Positions 1 to 6,084 are shown, counted from the first letter of the stretch. The stretch is 6,967 nt of DNA from Spirochaetia bacterium (GCA_007128345.1 SKXS01000104.1:1-6967); one strand, 5' to 3'. A program made the numbers and translations. The notes: a model not told the origin generated them from the sequence alone.

Positions 1-712
1 AGTTTACATTCGGCCCGAACCGCAGTATAAGCGCCTGTTCCTGGGGCCTCAGGGGAGCCTCCCAAATGATCCTGTTCATGTCATCAACTCCGGAAACAAT
101 CTCATCCAGTTCAGCTTCGTTGATGTTTCCGGCCTCATCGAATATCCCGACATCCATCCCGGACGCTTTCCCTTCAATGATGACATAGTCTGATCCTGCT
201 TCCAGGTCTTTTTGAATCATCTCTACTATCCCGGGAGCTTTAATATTCTCCGACGGAAGCTTCTTCCCCACTTCCGTTGCCACCTTAAGCCCCATGTCCT
301 TGGCACGCTTGATTGAGTCTATCCGGACTGCTTCACTCAAGGGAAGATGCCCGTCCGCAATCTCCACCGCGGTAAACCCCAGGCTGAGGGCCTTCCGGAA
401 AAAAGCATCCGCCGCCTGCTTCCAGCAGGCTACTTCAAAGTGCGACCCCCCGGTCTTGGTCTCTATCCCGTAGGATCGGCACAGCGCCAGTTTTTCCGCC
501 AAGATGCGTTCAGGATAAATTGCCGCAGTTCCTGACGATATCTTCATGATATCAATGTACCTTCCTGCAAAATCAAGCAGATCTCTGGTTGCAGCTATGC
601 CGGAACCCATATCTATCACCATAGTCAGGCCCGATTCCCTGGGCGGGTCAGTACGCCCGGAAGCGGGCATCGGGTAGACGCCTTCCATACCCCGTTTTTC
701 TATTTGATTCAT
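1..712 (-). CDS. comA: ComA-family phosphosulfolactate synthase homologue, C-terminus cut by window edge
   Basis: The 237 visible codons match the ComA/phosphosulfolactate synthase TIM-barrel family throughout. The family enzyme adds sulfite to phosphoenolpyruvate to give (2R)-phospho-3-sulfolactate, a step in coenzyme M and sulfolactate synthesis. Visible family blocks are ESGLTMVIDMG (26-36), SGTAAIYP (60-67), AVEIADG (115-121), TEVGKK (146-151), DYVIIEG (175-181), GIFDEAGNINE (189-199), WEAP (217-220) and RFGPNVN (231-237). About 20-30 C-terminal residues should lie beyond the edge. Compared with archaeal ComA as I remember it, three conserved blocks differ: FGWGT is ISSGT (58-62), PGGT is TGGS, and GRESG is GKASG (181-185), so the substrate may differ. 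ATG at 712 is chosen because AAAGGAG (723-729) lies 10 nt upstream; the in-frame ATG at 721 is only 1 nt from that site. The gene follows the P-loop gene by 22 nt, probably in the same transcript. The family call is firm; the exact reaction is not. Confidence 0.85.
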   Translation of the reverse strand, partial: MNQIEKRGMEGVYPMPASGRTDPPRESGLTMVIDMGSGIAATRDLLDFAGRYIDIMKISSGTAAIYPERILAEKLALCRSYGIETKTGGSHFEVACWKQAADAFFRKALSLGFTAVEIADGHLPLSEAVRIDSIKRAKDMGLKVATEVGKKLPSENIKAPGIVEMIQKDLEAGSDYVIIEGKASGMDVGIFDEAGNINEAELDEIVSGVDDMNRIIWEAPLRPQEQALILRFGPNVN

Positions 713-734
713 TATGCTCATTCTCCTTTCAATC

Positions 735-1727
735 CTATAGTATGGAATCCAGGCACATATGGGGGCTTGCCATATTTCTCCATACTTCCTTCAGCCCGTC
801 GTACGATGCAAGACGCTTGGCAAATGCCTGCCGCCTCAAGACTGCTTCACGGGTATCAACCGTCGGTACAAACTCATGCGTATATACATAGCTTGGGGGT
901 GATATCTTCTCACAAAAATTATCATAGATTTTTGACTCTATTCCCTGCTTGTTCATCCTGAATATTTCCGGAACCTTTCTATCGGCCTCAATCCTGGGAA
1001 AGAGCATCACTACTTCGGGATTTTTCAAGCTGTTCTCAGGAGCGGCTACAGATGAGAAATCCACAGAGAGATACGCATGCCAGATGTTCTCCTCAGGCAC
1101 ATCCTTGATGCTGAACCGTTCGATCAGTGAGGGAAAATCTTCCACCAGGTTACCTACCCTGCAGTTCTGGTACACGGACCCTTTGTGGAACACCACATCA
1201 TCCCCGCAGAACTGCACATGGGTGAGTTCGGTGCCGAATACCTCGTATCCGTCATGAATTGCTTTGAGAAGTACTGTACTCTTGCCGGATCCGGTGCCGC
1301 CGAGCACAAGGAACAGACGGTTAGTATCCCGATGATAGAACGACGTTGAATGGAATGAATAGATGCCCTGCTGTTCAAGCACCTGAATGAGGAATTTTGA
1401 GAAGAGCCCCATATTCCCGAAAAGGGAGGCCCGTTTGTCATCGGTCTGCTCCTCAAACTGCCTGATAGGTCCGGAAATGTACAGCTCCCGATCTGTGCCG
1501 GCTGTAGAAAACGGTATCTTGCCGCTGTCGGTCAAAACAACATATGCATGATGGGACGAAGTGAACGGGATTTCCTTAAGCTCATAAAAGTTGCTCAGCA
1601 GCGAATGCAGTTTAGCTCCCTTGCCGAGAAAGTACTCGTCATCTTCAATTATTGAAGCGTAGTTCGAAACCAGACCGATTTCCGCACCTAGAACTGAAAA
1701 CGCACGATGTGCAATTTCCGCGCTCAC
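735..1727 (-). CDS. HPr-kinase-like P-loop protein of unknown target
   Basis: A 330-residue cytoplasmic protein with no signal peptide or membrane segment. The first 135 or so residues are unrecognised. From about 115 the pattern is that of HprK-like kinases: a hydrophobic helix, an FHSTSF segment (about 125-130, where relatives have an L-H-A-A type motif), then a strand and the Walker A loop GGTGSGKST (143-151). CGDDVVF (174-180) follows and could supply the acidic metal or base residues of HprK. Classical HprK has Glu after GKS; here it is Thr, and the LVADD block is altered, so phosphorylation of HPr itself is not supported. A small-molecule or peptide kinase or an ATP-dependent switch is possible. 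GTG at 1727 is chosen because AAGGAGG (1734-1740) sits 6 nt upstream; an in-frame ATG at 1748 would place that site inside the gene. It is first in a unit with its own promoter and operator, followed by the ComA homologue. Confidence 0.75.
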   Translation of the reverse strand: MSAEIAHRAFSVLGAEIGLVSNYASIIEDDEYFLGKGAKLHSLLSNFYELKEIPFTSSHHAYVVLTDSGKIPFSTAGTDRELYISGPIRQFEEQTDDKRASLFGNMGLFSKFLIQVLEQQGIYSFHSTSFYHRDTNRLFLVLGGTGSGKSTVLLKAIHDGYEVFGTELTHVQFCGDDVVFHKGSVYQNCRVGNLVEDFPSLIERFSIKDVPEENIWHAYLSVDFSSVAAPENSLKNPEVVMLFPRIEADRKVPEIFRMNKQGIESKIYDNFCEKISPPSYVYTHEFVPTVDTREAVLRRQAFAKRLASYDGLKEVWRNMASPHMCLDSIL

Positions 1728-1733
1728 ATCATC

Positions 1734-1740
1734 CCTCCTT
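1734..1740 (-). promoter_or_regulatory. Ribosome binding site fixing the GTG start of the P-loop gene
   Basis: AAGGAGG on the minus strand, 6 nt before GTG at 1727. It shows that the upstream in-frame ATG codons at 1748 and 1745 are not the likely start, because the site would then lie within codons 3-5. Confidence 0.75.
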
Positions 1741-1769
1741 TTCATCATGTAATTCGTATCAATAGAATC

Positions 1770-1790
1770 TATATAGTCGCTAGTCGACTT
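1770..1790. promoter_or_regulatory. Putative operator, copy 1 (shared 21-bp element)
   Basis: The core 1775-1789 is an inverted repeat, AGTCG-N5-CGACT. It overlaps an 8-bp palindrome AGTCGACT (1782-1789), and a TATATA tract flanks it (1770-1775). The element begins 6 nt downstream of the -10 box, at the expected transcription start, where a bound protein would block initiation. The same 21 bp with one mismatch occurs at 6020-6040 in the same position relative to the larA promoter. I infer a repressor site; the regulator is not encoded in this window as far as I can tell. Confidence 0.7.
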
Positions 1791-1796
1791 TATATG

Positions 1797-1825
1797 ATTT
1801 TAGTACGACCTCTCCTGCAAGTCAA
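1797..1825 (-). promoter_or_regulatory. Sigma70/sigmaA promoter of the P-loop/comA unit
   Basis: The -35 box TTGACT (1820-1825) and -10 box TAAAAT (1797-1802) are separated by exactly 17 nt. Each differs from consensus at one position. The start of transcription should fall near 1789-1791, giving a leader of about 62 nt to the GTG start. The -35 box begins 18 nt after the stop codon of the MoaD-like gene with no terminator between, so readthrough from the upstream unit is also possible. Confidence 0.75.
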
Positions 1826-1843
1826 GAATATTCAGTCAGCCTC

Positions 1844-2065
1844 CTACCCTCCTCCCATGAAAAAGACTATCTTCAAGGTGTCTCCATGACTAAGCTCCGT
1901 GGTACTACATGCTTCATTCGGCACATGCTCGCCGTTAAGAAATACTGTCCGGGGATACGAACCGCGCTTGAGGACGGCAACCACGTCGGAAACCGAAGCA
2001 CCTTCAGGCAGCTGCATTTCATGGCCGTTGCAGGTAATTACCATATCTTTCTGTTCGGTATTCAT
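1844..2065 (-). CDS. MoaD/ThiS-like sulfur-carrier protein with C-terminal glycines
   Basis: A 73-residue beta-grasp protein of the ubiquitin-like MoaD/ThiS size class. MQLPEGASVSDVVAVL (17-32) is the usual second strand and helix, VFLNGEHV (41-48) is the typical V-x-x-N-G-x-x-V turn, and GDTLKIVFFMGGG (61-73) is the family ending. The terminal Gly-Gly is the residue pair that is adenylated and then thiocarboxylated. There is one extra glycine before it. Partner: the E1-like enzyme at 6085-6789 would activate it. Likely role is sulfur transfer for the pterin dithiolene of the AOR cofactor; transfer of sulfur to another product or protein conjugation are alternatives. The start at 2065 overlaps the epimerase stop as ATGA, which suggests translational coupling. 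An in-frame ATG at 2077 lacks a ribosome binding site, and ATG 2044 would also leave a nearly full domain. Confidence 0.85.
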   Translation of the reverse strand: MNTEQKDMVITCNGHEMQLPEGASVSDVVAVLKRGSYPRTVFLNGEHVPNEACSTTELSHGDTLKIVFFMGGG

Positions 2066-2913
2066 CGCATCATCCATAGTGCCGTGATGAAATCCAGACT
2101 CCGCTTCAGCTGTCCCTCAGCATCCTGCTCTATAGGTCTCCAAATTGAACAGTCATTACCTGACTGACAGTCAGGTAACACGTAGCTCTCCATAACCAAC
2201 GGTCCAGCATAATCCATCTGCTTCAGCGCATCAAGAATATCAGGCCACGGGAGGGATCCGCTTCCCGGGTATCCCCGGGTATTCTCGCTAAAATGGAGGA
2301 AGAAGAGATCCTCACCTGCTTCCCTCAGGGCAAGAGCAATAGACTGCTCTTCAATGTTCATATGGTAGGTATCCAAATGCAGTCCCACAGCCGGATGATC
2401 TATCAGGCGGAGCATCTCCTTGCCCTGCTTCACCGAATTGAGAAACGAGCTCTCATACCGGTTGATGCATTCAAGTGCCATCTGTATCCCCAGGGATCCT
2501 GCTTGATCGGCAACCTGATGAAGTATGTCTGCTGAGTATTTTCGTTCTCCATCCGTGACAGGTGCATGCTTGCCCCAGGAGGAATGGATCACCCCTTCAA
2601 GTGAAGGACTGCCAATAGCTGAAGCAATCTGCAGACAGGCAGTGAGATGTTTCATGCCCCGCAGCCTGGTCTCCCGATCTGGAGAAGAAATATCAGTGGC
2701 AGGGCCAAGGCCCGTTCCGCAGTATACGGAAAGTCCAAGCCTGGCTGCAAGTTCCTTAATCTTGCCGGCAGGGACGGAGGAGGGTACCATAAGGGGAATT
2801 TCCACCGCATGAAATCCCAGCTGAGCAGCGGTCTCCATATGCCCAAGGATAGGATCAGTCCAGTTAGGCGTCCAGAGCGACACATGTATTCCTATCTCTA
2901 CAGTAGGTCCCAT
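2062..2913 (-). CDS. Xylose-isomerase-like TIM barrel, D-tagatose/D-psicose 3-epimerase-type
   Basis: A 283-residue AP-endonuclease-2/xylose-isomerase-fold protein. The metal and substrate residues of the ketose 3-epimerases are all visible: Glu148 (ALECINRYE), Asp181 and His184 (HLDTYHMN), His207 and Arg213 (FFLHFSENTRGYPGSG) and Glu242 (VMES). From memory, Agrobacterium D-psicose 3-epimerase uses E150, D183, H209 and E244, so every metal ligand here is shifted by exactly two. A divalent-metal-dependent epimerase or aldose-ketose isomerase is therefore strongly supported; the substrate is not known, and hydroxypyruvate-isomerase-like chemistry is an alternative. ATG at 2913 is chosen because GGAGGTGA lies 8 nt upstream (counted from GGAGG); GTG at 2922 overlaps that site. 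It starts 5 nt after the AOR stop and overlaps the MoaD-like gene by 4 nt. A perfect 23-bp palindrome lies within codons for the loop after Glu242. Confidence 0.85.
   Translation of the reverse strand: MGPTVEIGIHVSLWTPNWTDPILGHMETAAQLGFHAVEIPLMVPSSVPAGKIKELAARLGLSVYCGTGLGPATDISSPDRETRLRGMKHLTACLQIASAIGSPSLEGVIHSSWGKHAPVTDGERKYSADILHQVADQAGSLGIQMALECINRYESSFLNSVKQGKEMLRLIDHPAVGLHLDTYHMNIEEQSIALALREAGEDLFFLHFSENTRGYPGSGSLPWPDILDALKQMDYAGPLVMESYVLPDCQSGNDCSIWRPIEQDAEGQLKRSLDFITALWMMR
2156..2178. repeat. Perfect 23-bp palindrome inside the epimerase gene
   Basis: Arms TTACCTGACTG (2156-2166) and CAGTCAGGTAA (2168-2178) flank one central base, with no mismatch. It has the size and TGACTGACAGTCA-like core of TetR-family operators. 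It lies in coding sequence (residues about 246-253, the loop following the catalytic Glu242), roughly 90 nt before the MoaD-like gene start. In RNA it could fold as a 9-bp stem with a 5-nt loop. No promoter was recognised beside it on either strand. Confidence 0.85.
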
Positions 2914-2918
2914 GGCAT

Positions 2919-2926
2919 TCACCTCC
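2919..2926 (-). promoter_or_regulatory. Ribosome binding site of the epimerase gene overlapping the AOR stop
   Basis: GGAGGTGA matches all eight bases of the usual anti-Shine-Dalgarno sequence and contains the TGA stop codon of the AOR gene. It decides for ATG 2913 over GTG 2922 and suggests coupled translation of AOR and epimerase. Confidence 0.75.
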
Positions 2927-4769
2927 CTGAATTACTTAGGAGCGTGTCCAAGCCGAGGGATGCCACCTTCTGCCGGGTCGGCCTCCCTTGGTCATCCCAC
3001 CCGCGTTCACGGTACAATTCCGCCATAGCATCAGCGAACGGTTCAGGGCTTTTCCCTTTCCTTGGTTCATCTGGAGAGGCTTCAAAGAAACGCTTAGGCA
3101 GCGTATCATCGGCGGCCCCGATCCCGTACCGGTTATTGAGCATCCGCTGGAGGGTAAAGACTCGCTCACCCGCTTCCATGATCTCCTGCACTGTAAGGTT
3201 CCATCCTGTTACGGCATTGATGCAGTCAGTCATATCCTGGAGGCTGAATCCTCCCCAAATCATGAACTGGCACATGACAGTGCAGTTGTAGAATGCGGCG
3301 AAGTCCTGGTATACCTTAACGACATGGGCCGCCCCGTCGAGAGTATCCGGAGCCGGTGCGGTATCGATGCCCGCTTCCGGCAGCAGAGCTCCCATGGTTG
3401 ATATCTGTGAATAGGCACGCATATGGCATGCTCCCCGATTCCCGGTGGCATAATTCAACGCCATATTGTAGTAGACCCGCGGATCATGCCCCGGGATATC
3501 CATCCCCTTCACATGGCATGCATACGCAGATGCCTCAGGATCAAAGTGCTCAGCACCCTTACGGATTCCCTGGGAAAAGAGCCCCCCGAACCCTCGCTTG
3601 GCTACCAGCTCTTCCAGAAATACAAGCAGACCCCGTCCATCGCCCCAGTTGAACGAATAGTCAGGTAGATGCCCTCGGGTATGTCCCCTTTCCAGGGCTT
3701 CCATTGCAAACGCGGCGCAGCTGCCTGCCGTAATGGTATCTATACCCATTCGGTTGCAGTAGTCGTTAGCCTGCACGAGAAGCTCCAGATCGTCGATCAT
3801 GCAGCTTCCGCCAAGCAGAGCAAGGGTTTCATATTCCGGCGCAGGGCCGCGGTAATGCCAGCCGCCCGGCATGTCGGTGTCTGAGGACCTGTGACAGGCT
3901 ACGGTGCAGTACAAACACGGGTGAAGCTTAGGCTTGAGCATATCATTGTACCCGGGGAGTCCGATTTTCTCAGCATGTCCCGGCCAGGAAGAGAGGCTCC
4001 AGTTCTTTACCGGCAGGTTGCCTGCTTCTGAGCCGGGCACAAGACCGCCGACGGTTCCCCCCTCTCTCAGTGGTGCTGATATCTGGGTTATACTTTTCTT
4101 ATGACGCTTTTCGAGCTCCTCCTGCGCTGCAGGATCTGATGCTTCAGGAAATCTGGATCCGCGCACAGCAACTGCTTTCAGGAGTTTTGATCCCATCACT
4201 GCGCCGAGGCCTCCCCTTCCTGCTGCAGAGTAGCAGTCAACATAGACACACGCGCAGGCCACCTGATGCTCACCGGCTTTTCCAATTGCAGCAACAGATG
4301 TGCCGGGATAGGACGCTTGAATATGCTCACAAGTTTCAAACGAATCCCTTCCCCACAGTCCGTCAGCAGGAACCAGCTGTGCGTTCCCTTCGTCCACCAG
4401 AAGGTACACAGGCGATGCGCTCTTCCCGCTGATAACAAGAAAATCATACCCGCTCTGTTTCAGCCGGTGACCGAAGGAGCCTCCTGCGGCCGTGTCCATG
4501 AATCCGCCGGTCAAGGGAGACCGTGAAACAATGGAGAATTTTGCGGAGCCGGGAAGCTTAGTCGCCTGATAGGGGCCGGTGGTGAAAAGCAGAAGGTTTG
4601 CTTCATCCAAGGGATTCACTGAAGCGGGCACCTCTTGATAGAGATAGTGAGCTCCCATTCCCGCTCCCCCGATAAGCTTCTTAAGCAGTGATTCATCAAG
4701 CGCTTCATCAGAGAGCGTTCCATCAGTCAGATTGACCCGCAGGGCCTTCATCCAAAAGCCGTTTGCCAT
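2919..4769 (-). CDS. aor: Aldehyde:ferredoxin oxidoreductase family tungsten enzyme
   Basis: 616 residues, close to the 605 or so of Pyrococcus AOR, and colinear over the full length. The family oxidises aldehydes to acids (or the reverse) at a tungsten bis-pterin centre, passing electrons through one [4Fe-4S] cluster to ferredoxin; it is cytoplasmic. Visible marks are GGAGMGA near 34-40, RSPLTGG (83-89), AAGRGGLGAVMGSK (182-195), the cluster cysteines C285-x2-C288-x3-C292 with the fourth at Cys500, EYET (312-315), and His449 in GACHMRAY. These sit close to Pyrococcus Cys288/291/295/494, Glu313 and His448 as I recall them. The pterin motif before Cys500 is NCTVMC rather than the usual D-S-L-G-L-C type. 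The substrate cannot be assigned. ATG at 4769 is chosen since GGAGGG (4777-4782) precedes it; the in-frame ATG at 4784 overlaps that site. It lies 19 nt after larA. Confidence 0.93.
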   Translation of the reverse strand: MANGFWMKALRVNLTDGTLSDEALDESLLKKLIGGAGMGAHYLYQEVPASVNPLDEANLLLFTTGPYQATKLPGSAKFSIVSRSPLTGGFMDTAAGGSFGHRLKQSGYDFLVISGKSASPVYLLVDEGNAQLVPADGLWGRDSFETCEHIQASYPGTSVAAIGKAGEHQVACACVYVDCYSAAGRGGLGAVMGSKLLKAVAVRGSRFPEASDPAAQEELEKRHKKSITQISAPLREGGTVGGLVPGSEAGNLPVKNWSLSSWPGHAEKIGLPGYNDMLKPKLHPCLYCTVACHRSSDTDMPGGWHYRGPAPEYETLALLGGSCMIDDLELLVQANDYCNRMGIDTITAGSCAAFAMEALERGHTRGHLPDYSFNWGDGRGLLVFLEELVAKRGFGGLFSQGIRKGAEHFDPEASAYACHVKGMDIPGHDPRVYYNMALNYATGNRGACHMRAYSQISTMGALLPEAGIDTAPAPDTLDGAAHVVKVYQDFAAFYNCTVMCQFMIWGGFSLQDMTDCINAVTGWNLTVQEIMEAGERVFTLQRMLNNRYGIGAADDTLPKRFFEASPDEPRKGKSPEPFADAMAELYRERGWDDQGRPTRQKVASLGLDTLLSNSGR

Positions 4770-4776
4770 AATGCTT

Positions 4777-4782
4777 CCCTCC
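4777..4782 (-). promoter_or_regulatory. Ribosome binding site deciding the AOR start
   Basis: GGAGGG lies 7-8 nt before ATG 4769. An in-frame ATG at 4784 directly abuts this site and so would give an N-terminus five residues too long. Confidence 0.7.
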
Positions 4783-4788
4783 ATTGGG

Positions 4789-6009
4789 TTATTGATTCAT
4801 GATGGGAAGCAGCTTAGCCCCATAGGGCAATACTGCACATGTACCGGCTGCCGGTACAGTCCCATCCAACGTTCCGAACGGTTTCATTCCCGAGGCATGC
4901 ACTTCATCCTCGGGAAGCGCAGAAAGCAGATGCACCTGATATCGGCGTATGATCCGCATAGCCATATATACAGCCAGTGCGTCCATCCTGAAATCATCAA
5001 GAAGCTGCTTCGCCGCTTCTTCAAGTGAGGCTGAAAACATGGAGAACAACGACTGATCAATTTCCCATCCGTGGCTGCATTCAGCAAGAATGTACAGTTC
5101 CCCTCCGGGCTCACAGAGCCGCGATGCGTTTGTCAGGATCTTCATGCACTGGTAGAAAGAAAAATCTGCGGGATATCCTCCGGCTGATGCAATAACCACC
5201 GGATACCGACGATCAAACGGAACCGTGCATCTGGACATCAGGAAGTCCCTGCATGCTCCCCATGCATGGTCCACTGTCCCTGCAGAGGCATAGGTAATCC
5301 GATCATCCTGGTGCATGACGACATTCAGGCAGTATATGCTCTGCTGAAAGGACCTGCAGGATGCGGTAATATCATCCAGCACAGGATTGTCATTGATCAT
5401 GGCAGGACCTACTCCAGGATGAGGGGCCAGTCCGCGGAAGAATTTCCTGTGATTGCTGATGACATCCTTACGTGCTGCAACGCCCGGAAGCAGACTCTTA
5501 TACCCCCCAGAAAAACCAGCCATGGGGTGAAATGTCACCACCCCAGTGATGATTACTGCGTCCGCTTCGGTAATATATGCAGAAAACCCGGTCCCCTGCA
5601 CATCCGTGATCCTGCCGTCCGGATCATGGTTCACTACGTTGATCAGCTTATATATTCGCGGAGTCACCAGCTGCACCATCTCATCTTCAGTTGTCGGGCG
5701 GTGCAGGCCAAGGGCTATAAGAATGGTGATCTGATCAGGCCGCATTCCTGAATCCAGGAGCTGTTCAACGATTATCGGAACGTATATATGTGTCCCCGTG
5801 GCACGGGAGTAATCTGAGATGACCAGAACAATTCGACTTCTGCCGGCTGCCCATGACAAGAAAGCCGGACTCCCCTTTTCCAGGGCGCTGAGTATGAGAC
5901 CCTCTCCGTCTCCTTCTGTTTCATTGTCCACATCGAAGACATCAACTTTCAGCTTCTCATCCACTGTGAGATAGACATGAGTCTTGCCGAAGGGGAGCTG
6001 CAGCACCAC
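4789..6009 (-). CDS. larA: LarA-family nickel-pincer-nucleotide-dependent racemase/epimerase
   Basis: 406 residues, against 424 for Lactobacillus lactate racemase. LarA racemises 2-hydroxy acids by hydride transfer to a nickel-pincer nucleotide bound through a lysine. All its key positions are visible: D66-x-x-R69 (DYSR), His103 (ALGLHR), His161 and Lys171 (HPMAGFSGGYKSLLPG), His187 (NHRKFF), and Gln287 and Lys290 (GGYPADFSFYQCMK). The spacings His161-Lys171-His187 (10 and 16) and Gln287-Lys290 (3) equal those of LarA His174-Lys184-His200 and Gln295-Lys298 as I recall them. This supports a functional enzyme, though LarA homologues act on many hydroxy acids and the substrate here is unknown. 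The start is GTG with GAGG 5 nt upstream (6015-6018); GTG at 6006 is also possible. It leads the larA-AOR-epimerase-moaD run and has its own promoter and operator. The cofactor-making genes larB, larC and larE are not in this window. Confidence 0.9.
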   Translation of the reverse strand: MVLQLPFGKTHVYLTVDEKLKVDVFDVDNETEGDGEGLILSALEKGSPAFLSWAAGRSRIVLVISDYSRATGTHIYVPIIVEQLLDSGMRPDQITILIALGLHRPTTEDEMVQLVTPRIYKLINVVNHDPDGRITDVQGTGFSAYITEADAVIITGVVTFHPMAGFSGGYKSLLPGVAARKDVISNHRKFFRGLAPHPGVGPAMINDNPVLDDITASCRSFQQSIYCLNVVMHQDDRITYASAGTVDHAWGACRDFLMSRCTVPFDRRYPVVIASAGGYPADFSFYQCMKILTNASRLCEPGGELYILAECSHGWEIDQSLFSMFSASLEEAAKQLLDDFRMDALAVYMAMRIIRRYQVHLLSALPEDEVHASGMKPFGTLDGTVPAAGTCAVLPYGAKLLPIMNQ

Positions 6010-6019
6010 ATTAACCTCT

Positions 6020-6040
6020 TATATAGTCGCAAGTCGACTT
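6020..6040. promoter_or_regulatory. Putative operator, copy 2 (shared 21-bp element)
   Basis: Identical to 1770-1790 at 20 of 21 positions. The core 6025-6039 is AGTCG-N5-CGACT, and here the right part is also a full 10-bp palindrome AAGTCGACTT (6031-6040). It begins 9 nt downstream of the larA -10 box and fills most of the leader up to the ribosome binding site. DNA-level repression is the simplest reading; an RNA hairpin (5-bp stem, 5-nt loop) next to the ribosome binding site is an alternative. Confidence 0.72.
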
Positions 6041-6049
6041 CTTACAGCC

Positions 6050-6078
6050 ATCGTACCGCTCCCTCACAGTGTTGTCAA
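6050..6078 (-). promoter_or_regulatory. Sigma70/sigmaA promoter of the larA unit
   Basis: A perfect -35 box TTGACA (6073-6078) and a -10 box TACGAT (6050-6055, 4 of 6 matches) are spaced by 17 nt. The start of transcription should be near 6043, giving a leader of about 33 nt. The -35 box begins only 6 nt after the stop codon of the E1-like gene, and no terminator is seen, so the upstream unit may read through. Confidence 0.72.
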
Positions 6079-6084
6079 GGATTT

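Noticed and set aside
1803..1843. Terminator after the MoaD-like gene
   Set aside because: There is no stem followed by a T-run on the minus strand; the interval is taken up by the -35 box and spacer of the next promoter.
2272..2291. Tandem CCCGGGTAT-like 10-bp repeat
   Set aside because: It encodes the conserved TRGYPGSG loop of the epimerase; the resemblance is explained by Gly, Tyr and Pro codons.
2647..3291. Plus-strand open frame of 214 codons
   Set aside because: It lies opposite the AOR and epimerase genes, has no ribosome binding site or recognisable motif, and crosses a real gene boundary; it is a shadow frame.
5261..5270. CCATGCATGG palindrome within larA
   Set aside because: At 10 bp inside a coding region it is within chance expectation and has no promoter nearby.
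5266..5751. Plus-strand open frame of 161 codons
   Set aside because: It is fully inside the LarA gene, whose catalytic residues are intact on the other strand; no family features are seen in the plus-strand reading.
1770..6040. The repeated 21-bp element as a CRISPR or transposon end
   Set aside because: There are only two copies, 4.2 kb apart, in the same orientation and each tied to a promoter. There are no spacers, no transposase and no target duplication.
6056..6084. Terminator after the E1-like gene
   Set aside because: The short A-rich stretch after the stop is not preceded by a hairpin, and the interval holds the larA -35 box and spacer.
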